A DNA stretch of 64,000 nucleotides from contig JACIXB010000011.1 of the NCBI GenBank assembly GCA_014360685.1, positions 259,261 to 323,260 of the forward strand, read 5' to 3'. The translations under genes and the position numbers were made by a program. Numbering within the stretch: the first letter of the stretch is position 1; each line of letters starts with the position of its first letter. The notes under the pieces are model-generated. The model was not told the DNA's origin. It saw nothing but the letters and a program-made list of their open reading frames with translations, and ran no database searches. The stretch comes from Actinomycetota bacterium (lineage in GTDB: Bacteria > Actinomycetota > Geothermincolia > Geothermincolales > RBG-13-55-18). Positions 34,473 to 43,430 of this stretch are shown here, one piece after another.

Positions 34473-35570
34473 ATGGCTTATGATGTGCTCATGGGAAGAG
34501 GAGGCACGGCGGAGACGGTGGTGGTGGCCATGAGCGGTGGAGTGGATTCCTCCGCCGCGGCGGCCACCCTGGCGGAGCAGGGATACCGGGTCATCGGGGT
34601 GACCTTCCTCCTGGGAGGGGGGGCGGAGGAATCCCCATCGGATGCGCGTTACCATTACCTGGAAACGGCCAGACGAATGGCCGATGCCCTGGGCCTGGAA
34701 CACCGTGTCCTGGACCTTAGGGAGGAGTTCCGCTCCCGCGTGATCCAGCCCTTCATCTCCGAGTACCTGCGGGGCCGCACGCCCAACCCCTGCGTGGAGT
34801 GCAACCGGTGGGTGAAGTTCCCCGCCTTGCTGCGGGTGGCCGATGAGGCGGGGTCGGAGAAGACGGCCACCGGGCATTACGCCCGGGTGAGGAAGAACCC
34901 CGACGGCACCTTTTCCCTCCTCAGGGGGAGGGACGCCGCCAAGGACCAGTCCTACGTGCTCTACCGCCTGGGCCAGGAGGAGCTCCGGCGCTGCCTTTTC
35001 CCCAACGGGGTAAGGAGCAAGGAGGAGGCCAGGGCTTTCCTGGCATCCCGGGGGATCCCGGTGGAAGAGGTGCGGGAGAGCCAGGATATATGTTTTCTCG
35101 CCGGGTGGAACTACCGCGACTTCCTGGCCCTCCACTGCCCGGAATGCCTGAAACCCGGGCCCATCCTGGGCACCGGAGGCGAGGTGCTCGGGGAGCACGA
35201 GGGCATCGCCTTCTATACCGTGGGACAGCGGCGGGGCTTGGGGGTTTCCCGGTCCCGGCCCCTCTACGTGGTGAGGCTGGAGCCGGAGCGCGGCGCGGTG
35301 GTGCTGGGGGAGAGGGAGGAAGTGCCCGGGACATGGCTGGAGGCGGAGCAGGCCGTTTGGGTGAGGGGGGAACCGCCGGCGGAGGAATTCCAGGCCACGG
35401 CCATGGCCAGGTACAACACCCCTCCCGTGCCCTGCCGGGTGAGGGTAGCGGGGGAAACCTTCACCCTGGTCTTCGACTCCCGGGTGTGGGCCCTCACGCC
35501 CGGGCAGCACGCCGTCATCTACCGGGGCGACGAGGTGCTGGGAGGGGGAGTCATCGCCAGGGTCGGGTGA
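34473..35570 (+). CDS. mnmA: tRNA-specific 2-thiouridylase MnmA
   Basis: Thiolates U34 of Lys, Glu and Gln tRNAs using ATP and a sulfur relay. The 365-residue product has the PP-loop SGGVDSSAAAATL, the catalytic cysteine pair in NPCVECN and SQDICFLAG, and the C-terminal beta-barrel with GQRRGLGVS and PGQHAVIY. The ATG at 34473 has only a weak ribosome binding site; the frame is open upstream to 34275 but that part has no family likeness. A later start at 34491 is possible. Confidence 0.93.
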   Translation: MAYDVLMGRGGTAETVVVAMSGGVDSSAAAATLAEQGYRVIGVTFLLGGGAEESPSDARYHYLETARRMADALGLEHRVLDLREEFRSRVIQPFISEYLRGRTPNPCVECNRWVKFPALLRVADEAGSEKTATGHYARVRKNPDGTFSLLRGRDAAKDQSYVLYRLGQEELRRCLFPNGVRSKEEARAFLASRGIPVEEVRESQDICFLAGWNYRDFLALHCPECLKPGPILGTGGEVLGEHEGIAFYTVGQRRGLGVSRSRPLYVVRLEPERGAVVLGEREEVPGTWLEAEQAVWVRGEPPAEEFQATAMARYNTPPVPCRVRVAGETFTLVFDSRVWALTPGQHAVIYRGDEVLGGGVIARVG

Positions 35571-35619
35571 CGCCGGCTCTGGCGACCGGAGTCCGCGCGC
35601 CTGTCCGCGCCGTCCACCC

Positions 35620-36402
35620 TCAGCCTTCTCCGCCCGCATGGCCGTACTTGGCCATGAGGTCCACGAAGGGGAGACGGTAATCGAGGAAGGTGGGAATGGG
35701 ATAGCGTATGCCCCTTCGGCTGGTGGCTTCCAGCCCCTCCTCCACCCGGTCGGCCCAGGAGGCCGGGAAGCAGAAGAGCAGTTCGTCGTCCTGGGTGGCG
35801 GCGAAGACCCGGTCGCCGTTGCCCGGTAGGGCCACCCGGGGCTGGTCCTCCAGTAAGGTGCGCACCAGCCCCTCGTTGCAGGAGCCGCCGATGCCGCCGA
35901 AACCCGCCGCCACCCTCTCTCCGGTCCACCTGCTCACCGCCTGGACCAGGCGCATGACCTGGGCGGGGTTGCCGAAAACCATCACCAGGTGGGGCTCGAC
36001 CCGTGTGCGGGCGAGCGGCGAGAGGACCAGGCGTTCGAACCTTCCCCTCTCCAGGCGGGCCATCCCCCTCGCCTTGCGTCGGGCGGATTCCTCGTCCCGG
36101 GCGTAGTTCATGGCCAGGAGGAAGGCGGGAAGGAAGTCCAGCCCCTCCCCTTCGTCCCAGCCCAGGGCGGAGATGGCCAGGGGGCAGGTGGACTGGTCGC
36201 GGTCAAAGCACATGGTGAGGCCGCGCCGACGGGTGAAGGTGATGCCCTGGCACAAGGCCATGGGTTCACCGGCCTCCTGCACGGGAAGCCGTGCCTTTTC
36301 CGGGACTTCCTCGCCCTTCTCCAGGAGGCGCACCGCCACCGGGAAGGTAGAGATCCTCAGGAACTCCTCGAGCCTCGACCCGAGCTTGCGCCATCTTTCC
36401 AT
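35620..36402 (-). CDS. DUF169-family protein
   Basis: A 260-residue cytoplasmic protein of the DUF169 (COG2043) family, function not established. Typical features are the N-terminal PVAVRLL segment, a mid-region ALCQGITF and conserved cysteines (TMCFDRDQSTCPLA, GGSCNEG), and a late DELLFCFPASWAD. Such proteins often sit beside methanogenesis or one-carbon and corrinoid genes, but here the neighbours are thiM and mnmA. The ATG follows GGGAGGGAGAAG on the coding strand. The family call is by recall of its characteristic pattern. Confidence 0.75.
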   Translation of the reverse strand: MERWRKLGSRLEEFLRISTFPVAVRLLEKGEEVPEKARLPVQEAGEPMALCQGITFTRRRGLTMCFDRDQSTCPLAISALGWDEGEGLDFLPAFLLAMNYARDEESARRKARGMARLERGRFERLVLSPLARTRVEPHLVMVFGNPAQVMRLVQAVSRWTGERVAAGFGGIGGSCNEGLVRTLLEDQPRVALPGNGDRVFAATQDDELLFCFPASWADRVEEGLEATSRRGIRYPIPTFLDYRLPFVDLMAKYGHAGGEG

Positions 36403-36456
36403 CTTCTCCCTCCCACAAGCGGTCCTTGCCCCGGCCTCGCTCCACGGGCCACGCGT

Positions 36457-37266
36457 TCAGGAAACGCGCAGGCCTTCCAGGTCCAGGCCGGTGCTGAGCC
36501 CGTAAAGGGCGTTGTACAGCTCCACGTGGAAGGAACCGGGCCTGTCGCCGGAGGCCTCCGCGGCCCTCTCTCCCGCCAGCCCGAAGAGGGCCAGCGCCGC
36601 CGTTGCGGCCTCCAGGTAGGGTTCCCCCGAGGCAACGAGGACGGCCACGGCCGTGGTGGCCATGCATCCCGTCCCGGTCACCGTGCCCAGCAGGGGATGG
36701 CCGTTTTCCACGTGCAGGACGTGTGATCCGTCGCTTACAGCGTCCACCTTCCCGGTGACGGCGGCCACGCATCCCAGCCGGGTGGCCGCCTTCCGGGCCA
36801 CGTTCACCGCGTCGTCCCCGGCGGAGATGGACTCCACGCCCCGGATCTCCGCCTCTATGCCCGCCAGGACGGCCATCTCCGCCGCGTTCCCCCTCACCAC
36901 CGCGAAACGGACTTCCTCCGCCAGCTTTTGGGCCAGGCGCGTGCGGTAGGAGGTGGCTCCCACACCCACCGGGTCGAAGACCACCGGGACGCCGGCGCGA
37001 TTGGCGGCCCGGCCCGCCGCCAGCATGGCCTTCTCCAATTCCGGATAGGGGGTGCCCATGTTGATGACCAGCGCCCCGGCCTGGGAGGCCATCTCCTCCA
37101 CTTCCTCAACGGCGTGTGCCATCACCGGAAGTGCTCCCAGGCACAAGGTCACGTTGGCCGTCTCGTTCTTGACCACGAAATTGGTGATGTGGTGGATGAG
37201 CGGCTTATGGGCGGCGACCCACCGCATCCTTTCTTCCAGGAAACCCCGCCAGTCGAAACCTCCCAT
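36457..37266 (-). CDS. thiM: Hydroxyethylthiazole kinase
   Basis: Phosphorylates 4-methyl-5-(2-hydroxyethyl)thiazole, salvaging the thiazole half of thiamine. The 269-residue ribokinase-fold protein has HHITNFVVKNETAN near the N-terminus, VFDPVGVGATSYR, VRGNAAEM, and the nucleotide-site GTVTGTGCMATTAVA. The start at 37266 follows a GGAG-type site. No other thiamine gene is near, and no TPP riboswitch could be recognised upstream. Confidence 0.93.
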   Translation of the reverse strand: MGGFDWRGFLEERMRWVAAHKPLIHHITNFVVKNETANVTLCLGALPVMAHAVEEVEEMASQAGALVINMGTPYPELEKAMLAAGRAANRAGVPVVFDPVGVGATSYRTRLAQKLAEEVRFAVVRGNAAEMAVLAGIEAEIRGVESISAGDDAVNVARKAATRLGCVAAVTGKVDAVSDGSHVLHVENGHPLLGTVTGTGCMATTAVAVLVASGEPYLEAATAALALFGLAGERAAEASGDRPGSFHVELYNALYGLSTGLDLEGLRVS

Positions 37267-37655
37267 CTGCGCTCCTTTCTCCCCGTGCCGCTTCGGGAGT
37301 CGAACGTACCCGGTTGAGCACGGTGCCCGAGCTCGCGCCTGCACCTTCTTTGCCGGTTCGGCCCCGGTTTTCCCGGGGGTCACCTCCCCCCGAGACCCCA
37401 GGTCTTGACGGCCCGGCTTGAGACGGCCTTCCCATTATATATCCGCGGTTTCAGCCCGGCATCTCCCACCACTCGCACGTGGGGTGCGTTACCTCGGCCC
37501 CTACTCCTTTCCGCCGGATCAGGTACATGGAAAAAGTTGTCTTGTGCGGATGGCGCGGTTCGATTTGACCGTTCGAGCGGCCTGGACAAGGCCTGGGTCC
37601 GCCGGCCGCTTTTTCTCCCCTTGCCCTGAAGGCGGGCCCGGCATGTTCATGGCCT
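37267..37655. other. Intergenic region, no gene seen
   Basis: About 390 bases between thiM and the methyltransferase gene, both leftward. An AT-rich patch at 37433-37443 (TTATATATCC) may be part of the thiM promoter. The conserved TPP-aptamer sequences were looked for and not found. Confidence 0.4.
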
Positions 37656-38366
37656 TCAACCCCTTTTCACCCCGGTTATTATCCGGTATCCGTATTCCCG
37701 CGGCGGGACCGGCAGGACCTCCAAGCGGTCCAGGCCGGCTTCCCGGAAGGCCTTCCTCCATGTGCGGTCGGTGGTGAAATACTCCCCTTCCTCCTTGAGC
37801 ACCGCGGGGAGGTCGCCGAGGTGCAGCAGCATGGTCCGGTAGGCGCCGTGCTCCAGGTCGTAGAGGGATTTGCCCACCATCTTGTGGATGATGTCCCGGC
37901 AGCGCTCCGGGTCCTCGGGAGGGCCGTCCACGTCGCAGAACATGTCCGCGTAGACCAGCCTCCCCCCCGGCGCCAGGACGCGGGATATCTCCCGGGCGCA
38001 GGCCTGCCTCTCCGGCGGGGGCACGTGGTGCAGGGCCAGGTTGGAGAACACGGCGTGTACGTGAGCGTCGGGAAGGGGTATGCGGACGGCGGTCCCCCGC
38101 AGGATGCGAATGCCTTCCTCCCCCTGGAAACGACGCTCGCAGCGTCGCAGCATCTTCTCCGAGGGATCGACCCCGTAGAGGTCCGCCGTGGGGAAGGCCT
38201 CCGCCAGGAGGGAGAGGAGGGTTCCCACCCCGCAGCCCAGGTCCAGCGCCCGCTTCCCGGAGAGATCGCCGGCCAGCCTAAGCATCATGTCCAGAGCATC
38301 CCGGTACATGGGATCCCGGTCGAAAAGGCCCTCGTAATCCCCCTCGAACTGGTCCCAGAAGCCCAA
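37656..38366 (-). CDS. Class I SAM-dependent methyltransferase
   Basis: A 236-residue cytoplasmic methyltransferase. Motif I reads ALDLGCGVGTLLSLL, the acidic motif II end is GVDPSEKML, and AVFSNLALHHV is motif IV, followed by RVLAPGGRLVYADMF, as in the ubiquinone/small-molecule group. The substrate is unknown. The start is TTG at 38366 with AAGGAGG on the coding strand. It precedes thiM but is too far from it to be clearly in the same operon. Confidence 0.82.
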   Translation of the reverse strand: MGFWDQFEGDYEGLFDRDPMYRDALDMMLRLAGDLSGKRALDLGCGVGTLLSLLAEAFPTADLYGVDPSEKMLRRCERRFQGEEGIRILRGTAVRIPLPDAHVHAVFSNLALHHVPPPERQACAREISRVLAPGGRLVYADMFCDVDGPPEDPERCRDIIHKMVGKSLYDLEHGAYRTMLLHLGDLPAVLKEEGEYFTTDRTWRKAFREAGLDRLEVLPVPPREYGYRIITGVKRG

Positions 38367-38780
38367 CCGACCTCCTTTACCATTTTCCGTCGTTACTGGT
38401 GATTATTCCCATCTGGGACGAGGACGATTCATTCCTGTAGGGCTGGCTTCGGCCACCGCTCTCCATTAAACAAGTCGGGGCGCCTTATAAAAACCGCCTC
38501 GGGCCGGGAAGACGGCGAAAACACCCGAGTCTTTCGAGCCGGTTCCCTGGCGACGAGCCCGCCATAAATACAGGTTCAGCCTGTCCTCTTGGAAGGGACC
38601 AGCTATCTTACCTCCACCGCGGTCGCCGGGTATTCCGACCCAATGCCGTTTCCGGCCGTCTCCAAACCCATGGCACCAAACTCCGGGAGCACCTTTCTAA
38701 ATCGCATTGACCTATAAGGATTGACGCGGCCTCGCTCTTAGCGGCGCCGAATCCACGGTATTCCTTTCCGAAATAGGGGC
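38367..38780. other. Intergenic region, no gene seen
   Basis: About 410 bases. AT-rich spots near 38395-38410 and 38695-38715 are the only notable features. Short open frames have no recognisable product. Confidence 0.4.
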
Positions 38781-40433
38781 TCACTCCTCCCGGTAGGCGC
38801 GGGAGAGCTCCACCACCCGGCGGTAGCCCTCGACCTGGCGCTTCCTCTCCTCCTCGTCCCACCCCAGCTCCCGTCCCAGGAGTTCGGCGACCCTTTGCGC
38901 GCAACCCAGGCCCTGCTCGGGGTCCTCGTAAAAGATGAGGCTCCGGCGCACCATGAAGTCCTCCAGGTTGACCACCATCTCCTCGCGGGCGGAGTAGACC
39001 ACCTGGGCCTCGATGTAGGGGATACCCTCGCCCAGCCTGCGGGAAAGGGAGGGGTCCTCGGCCATGAGGCCCAGCACCCTCAGGGCCCCCGTTCCCAGGA
39101 GCTGGAGGCGGTGGATGACGTCATCGTCCAGCCGCACTTCCCTGGCAAGCCTTTCCAGGCGCCTGCGGAAGTCCCTGCCGTCCTTTCCGAATACGGGAGC
39201 GTTGCGGGTGGTACACCCGGGAATGCCCCGCATGCCGTGCTTCTCCTCCAGCCGGCGCACGGCGAGGTCCACCAGCTCCTCGGCCATGGAGCGGGCGGTG
39301 GTCAGCTTCCCGCCGGCGATGGAGAGCAACCCGGAGTGGCTCTCGTAGATGGAGTGTTCCCTGGACACCTGCGATTCCTTGACATCCTTCCCCCCTCCCT
39401 CCAGGACCAGTGGACGCAGGCCGGCGTAGGTGCTGAGCACGTCGGAGTAGTCCAGGCGGGCGCGGGGGAGGGCGCGGTTGGCGGCCTCCAGTATGTAATC
39501 CACGTCCTCCCGCGTGGCGCGGACCTGGTCGTAATCCCCCTCGTAATCGGTGTCCGTGGTCCCGATGAGGGCGAAGTTCCGCCAGGGGACCACGAAGAGC
39601 ATGCGCTGGTCCCGGGGGGAGAGGATGGGCATGGCGTTGTAGGCTTTGACCCTTTCCCAGGGGACGATCACGTGCGACCCCTTGGTGGGGCGCAGCTTGG
39701 GGGCCGCCTCGGGTTCGTCCAGGCGGCACACGAAATCCGTCCACGGCCCGGTGCAGTTGAGGACCGCCCGGGCCTCGATATCCAGCTCCCGCCCCCCTAC
39801 CTCGTCGCGGGCCCGGACGCCGCACACTTTTCCGTTGCGGCGGAGGAAATCGGTAACCCGGACGTAGCTGAGACAGCACGCCCCTTCCAGGCGGGCGGAC
39901 TGGACGTGGGAGAGGGTGAGACGCGCGTCGTCGGTGGCGCAGTCGTAGAACTGCCCGCCTCCCTTGAGGCGCTCCCGGTCCAGTTCCGGCTCCACCTCCA
40001 GGATGCGCCTGGACCCGTGGAGCTGGTGGTTCTGCACGTTGCGGAAGAGGGCCAGGATGTCATAGAGCCACAGTCCCATGGCGATCACGAACAGGGGATT
40101 CTTGTCCCCCTTGTAGACAGGGAAGATGAAGGATTGAGGCCACACCACGTGGGGGGCGTTGAGGAGGAGGCGCCTCCTCTCCCGGCAGGCCTCGAAGACC
40201 AGCTTGAAATCGAAAAGTTCCAGGTAACGCAGACCCCCGTGGACCAGCTTGGAGGAACGGGAACTGGTGCCGAAGGCCCAGTCCCTCTTTTCCACCAACA
40301 CGGTGGAGAGGCCCCTGCGTGCCGCGTCGCGGGCCACGCAGGCGCCGGTGATGCCTCCCCCGATGACCAGGACGTCGAATACTTGCCCTGCGGCCCTCTT
40401 GAGATCCTCTTCCCGTTGCTGCCTCGAGAACAT
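38781..40433 (-). CDS. glpD: FAD-dependent glycerol-3-phosphate dehydrogenase
   Basis: Oxidises sn-glycerol 3-phosphate to dihydroxyacetone phosphate, passing electrons to quinone or another acceptor at the membrane. The 550-residue protein has the FAD dinucleotide fold VIGGGITGACVARDAARRG, the family SSRSSKLVHGGLRYLE, and a C-terminal helical cap domain (from about residue 385) as in GlpD/GlpA. No C-terminal [2Fe-2S] domain is seen. The start at 40433 follows GGGAAGGAGAGGG; an upstream ATG at 40481 is less likely. No glycerol kinase or facilitator lies nearby. Confidence 0.92.
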   Translation of the reverse strand: MFSRQQREEDLKRAAGQVFDVLVIGGGITGACVARDAARRGLSTVLVEKRDWAFGTSSRSSKLVHGGLRYLELFDFKLVFEACRERRRLLLNAPHVVWPQSFIFPVYKGDKNPLFVIAMGLWLYDILALFRNVQNHQLHGSRRILEVEPELDRERLKGGGQFYDCATDDARLTLSHVQSARLEGACCLSYVRVTDFLRRNGKVCGVRARDEVGGRELDIEARAVLNCTGPWTDFVCRLDEPEAAPKLRPTKGSHVIVPWERVKAYNAMPILSPRDQRMLFVVPWRNFALIGTTDTDYEGDYDQVRATREDVDYILEAANRALPRARLDYSDVLSTYAGLRPLVLEGGGKDVKESQVSREHSIYESHSGLLSIAGGKLTTARSMAEELVDLAVRRLEEKHGMRGIPGCTTRNAPVFGKDGRDFRRRLERLAREVRLDDDVIHRLQLLGTGALRVLGLMAEDPSLSRRLGEGIPYIEAQVVYSAREEMVVNLEDFMVRRSLIFYEDPEQGLGCAQRVAELLGRELGWDEEERKRQVEGYRRVVELSRAYREE

Positions 40434-40935
40434 CTTCCCTCTCCTTCCCGCCTCTTTCCTCCAGGATACATGATAGACCATGCGGGTCGGCGAATCCCGG
40501 GACTCGCCCGTGCCGGTTCCTCGGCGATGGGCGTGGACGGTGAGCCGACGGGCCCACCCGGCGCGGGATGCGAGGCTCGTGCGGTCCGGGACCCGTTTCC
40601 GGCGCTCTTCAAGGAAAATGTCCGTTCCCCGTGATAAGTTATAATATTAATTTAAATGGCGACCGGTTTCGAAGATCGAAATACTGGGCCCGGGATTCGA
40701 GATCCATCACCACCTCGACCAGGAGTTTCAAACGCACCAGGAGATACCCAGGAGATACCATCCTATCCGGGAACCTCGCCGGACCATCCAGGCGGGAGAC
40801 CGCTGGTAGGCCCGGCCGGCGCAAGAAGGAGGAAGGATCGCGGGGCGTGATGTTCCGACCCGGATATGCGGTTCGGTTTTGCGGGCCGGTCATCCAGGCG
40901 GGTCCCGGGATAGGCGCGGGGACGGAGGGGAGAGG
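40434..40935. other. Divergent intergenic region
   Basis: About 500 bases between the leftward dehydrogenase and rightward kinase genes. A strong AT-rich patch at 40632-40655 contains TATAAT (40640-40645), probably the kinase promoter. A short repeated phrase CCAGGAGATACC is found twice near 40737-40760. No gene is recognised. Confidence 0.45.
40640..40645 (+). promoter_or_regulatory. Candidate -10 element upstream of GAF kinase
   Basis: TATAAT in an AT-rich patch, nearly 300 bases before the proposed kinase start. No obvious -35; the leader would be long. Confidence 0.35.
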
Positions 40936-42246
40936 TTGCGCCAACAGGTGATCCAGGAGATAGCCCGCTCCGTGGTCTCGGCGGGCGGCGTGGAGAACAT
41001 CATCCGCTCCCTGGTGGAAGCCACCGCCAGGGGGGCGGGGGCCAAGGGTTGCACGCTCTTCACCCTCCGGGAGGGGGACGGCGAGTTGGTCCCGCGGATG
41101 AGCTGCGGAGTGCGGGAGGCCTACCTGCAGAAAGGCCAAATCATCGCCGACCATGCCCTGCGCCAGGTGCTCAAGGGCAATCCACTCTTCGTATGGGACG
41201 CGCCCGGGGACCCGCGCATCGTCCGCCGGGATGAGCTGGGGCGGGAGGGGATCTCCTCCATCGTCTTCCTTCCCTTCCGCGACCGCCGGGGAGTGCGTGG
41301 TTTGATGCGCCTGTACTTCGGGGAGCCGCGGAAATTCAACCGCGAGGACCTGGATTTCCTCAATGCCGTTGCCGAGCTCTGCGGGACCATCCTGGAGATG
41401 GCGGAAGAACGGGAACTGATGGCCAGGGACGCGGAGGAGGCGCGCCGTTCCCTGCTGCGCATGCAGGACGAGAGGCGGCACTTCCTGAGCTTTCTTTCCA
41501 TGGTCACCCACGACCTCAAGTCCCCACTGGTGGCGGTCCAGGGATACCTGAAGATGCTTTTGCGCAAGGCTTCCGACCGCCTCGACGAGCGCATGTTGCA
41601 GGGGATAAGGCGCAGCATCCAGCGCATCGACGCCATGATGGAACTGATAAGCGACCTCCTGGAGCTGTCACGCCTGGAGAGCGGACAGGTGCTGGCGGAG
41701 CTCAAGGAGGTTTCCTGGGAGGAGGTGCTCTCCGCGGCGGTGGAGATGGCCCACGAGCTGGCCGACCCCAGGGGCATCCACGTGATCTCCGAGATCCAGC
41801 ATCCCCTGCCGGAGGTCTTCGCCTCGGACATCCGCCTCCAGCAGCTCATCCTCAACTTGGTCTCCAACTCCGTGCGCTTCACGCCGCGGGGCGGTCGCAT
41901 AACCATCCGCGCCCGCCGCGAGAACGACATGGTCACCGTCAGCGTGGAGGACGACGGGACTGGCATCGAGCCCGAGAAATTGCCTCACATCTTCGAGGAG
42001 TTCTTCAAGGGCGATCCCGAGTCCACGGAGGGGACCGGGCTGGGGCTTTCTATTTGCAAGCGCATCGTGGACATGCACCACGGCGAGATTTGGGCGGAGA
42101 GCCCGGTTCGCGAGACGGGAAGAGGTACGCGGGTGACCTTCACCATCCCCGTGGGAGTGACCTGTGAACTGGGGGACCGCTGGAAGATGGACGAGGCGGA
42201 GATGGGGATCGCGGCCAGGCACGGGACGGGGATGCGGGACTTGTGA
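40936..42246 (+). CDS. Soluble GAF-domain histidine kinase
   Basis: A 436-residue cytoplasmic kinase without membrane helices. A GAF-like sensory domain fills about residues 1-160 (GCTLFTLREGDGELV ... GLMRLYF). A helical linker leads to the HisKA box FLSMVTHDLKSPLVAV with the phospho-histidine near residue 195, and HATPase_c with NLVSNSVRFTPRGG, DDGTGI and GTGLGLSICKRIV. The start is TTG at 40936 behind GGAGGGGAGAGG; the frame is open to an ATG at 40879 that lacks a site. A single-domain receiver gene follows 400 bases downstream and may be its partner. The signal is unknown. Confidence 0.88.
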   Translation: MRQQVIQEIARSVVSAGGVENIIRSLVEATARGAGAKGCTLFTLREGDGELVPRMSCGVREAYLQKGQIIADHALRQVLKGNPLFVWDAPGDPRIVRRDELGREGISSIVFLPFRDRRGVRGLMRLYFGEPRKFNREDLDFLNAVAELCGTILEMAEERELMARDAEEARRSLLRMQDERRHFLSFLSMVTHDLKSPLVAVQGYLKMLLRKASDRLDERMLQGIRRSIQRIDAMMELISDLLELSRLESGQVLAELKEVSWEEVLSAAVEMAHELADPRGIHVISEIQHPLPEVFASDIRLQQLILNLVSNSVRFTPRGGRITIRARRENDMVTVSVEDDGTGIEPEKLPHIFEEFFKGDPESTEGTGLGLSICKRIVDMHHGEIWAESPVRETGRGTRVTFTIPVGVTCELGDRWKMDEAEMGIAARHGTGMRDL

Positions 42247-42643
42247 GGGATGTCCTGAAGTGGAGGCCGTGCCGGCCGGAAAGAGGGAGATCGCGCCGCT
42301 TTCCGGAGAGGGTCCGGTCGGGGCTGGGGCTCGAGAAGCGTGGTTGAAGTCGATGGGTGTCCTGCTCCCGTTCCCGGTACCTTAACCCGTGTCCCCATAA
42401 GCAAGGGGATCAGCGAGGCTAAGTTTGCTATCATCGACGAGGAAAAAGGAAGGTCGGCGAAGGGAAAGGAAGGAGCTATCTCGCGTACCGGCAAGCGCGG
42501 AGGATGGTCAAGGGTGATGTGGGGTTCCACGTTTGCGGGAATTGAAGGGGTCGGCATGTTCCCCCACGCGAGTACGTCCTTCCCCATCTCGGGCCGTGTA
42601 TGAGATCAGGCTAGGGGCACGCGGCTTTGGACGGAGGTGTGCG
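42247..42643. other. Intergenic region, no gene seen
   Basis: About 400 bases between kinase and receiver genes, on the same strand. An open frame runs into the receiver gene from 42533 but has no start signal. Nothing else is recognised. Confidence 0.4.
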
Positions 42644-43036
42644 ATGCAGAAGAAGATACTGCTGGCGGACGACGATCCGGACGTCGTGGAAGTGGTGTCC
42701 ATGCTCCTGGAGGACGAGGGATACGAGGTGGTCACGGCCAAGGACGGCGCCGAGGCCCTGGAGAAGATCAAGCTGGAGAACCCCGATCTCATCATCCTCG
42801 ACCTCCTCATGCCCCACGTGGACGGTTTCGCCGTCTTCGACATGTTGCGGGATCCCCGCTACGAGCGCTGGTCCAGGATCCCCGTGGTCATCCTCACCTC
42901 GGTGCGGGAGGAGGTGAGTAACCGGCGCTACGAGCTGGAGACGGGACGCAAGATGGATTACGCCGCCTACCTGGAGAAGCCCGCAGACCCCGACCAGCTT
43001 CTGGAAACTGTTTCCAGGTTAGTCTCCCGGGAATGA
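42644..43036 (+). CDS. Single-domain response regulator (CheY-like)
   Basis: A 130-residue receiver with no output domain. The acidic pocket is DDD at 9-11, the phosphoacceptor Asp53 in LIILDLLMPHVDG, with the conserved threonine in VILTSV and lysine in LEKPADP. A 15-residue insertion between strand 4 and the lysine (REEVSNRRYELETGRKMDY) is longer than in CheY. ATG at 42644 follows GGAGGT. It lies downstream of the GAF kinase and may relay its signal to a protein partner. Confidence 0.9.
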   Translation: MQKKILLADDDPDVVEVVSMLLEDEGYEVVTAKDGAEALEKIKLENPDLIILDLLMPHVDGFAVFDMLRDPRYERWSRIPVVILTSVREEVSNRRYELETGRKMDYAAYLEKPADPDQLLETVSRLVSRE

Positions 43037-43429
43037 GGCTCGGGCTGCCCGGCGGAAAGGCAGGCGATGGATAAAGCCACGGAGCACGGACCCCCTCCGC
43101 GCTCGAGGCCGCTGCCTGTTTATTCCAGGAAGACAAACCCCATGCCGGAAACGAGCACCGCGAGGGGTGGGGATCGTCCATTGTACAGGCCGTGAGGGTC
43201 GATCATCGCCAGGGCCTGCCCTCACCGTGTATCGGGCAGGTGAGGGATCCTCGATAGAAGGCTGTTGGGCACGGACCCCCTCCGCGCTCGGGGCCGCTGC
43301 CGTGGTTTTCCCGGTAGAAAGAGCCGGGTGGGCGTGCGAAGCCGGCAAAGGGTCAACGGGGTGAGCTCACTGACCCGGGGACCCGGGTCCTAAACCCCCC
43401 CTGGGTATCAAAATTCAAGGCCTGACCCC
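43037..43429. other. Intergenic region with repeats between convergent genes
   Basis: About 390 bases that hold the 33-bp direct repeat and, at the right edge, the REP-like element. No gene is recognised. Confidence 0.5.
43084..43301. repeat. 33-bp direct repeat pair
   Basis: 43084-43116 and 43269-43301 share a 33-bp sequence (GCACGGACCCCCTCCGCGCT... onward) with one difference, 185 bp apart. Weaker similarity continues on the right for another 20 bp. The region lacks genes. Confidence 0.75.
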
Positions 43430-43430
43430 T
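43403..43430 (-). repeat. REP-like dispersed element, copy 2
   Basis: On the minus strand the sequence runs GGGGTCAGGCCTTGAATTTT and then GATACCC, matching copies at 373-400 and 56064-56091 with a few changes. Its first bases overlap the TAA stop (43430-43432) of the flavoenzyme gene, just as copy 1 adjoins the ferredoxin stop. Confidence 0.7.

Noticed and set aside
37267-37655. TPP riboswitch upstream of thiM
   Set aside because: The conserved CTGAGA and related aptamer segments are absent on the relevant strand.
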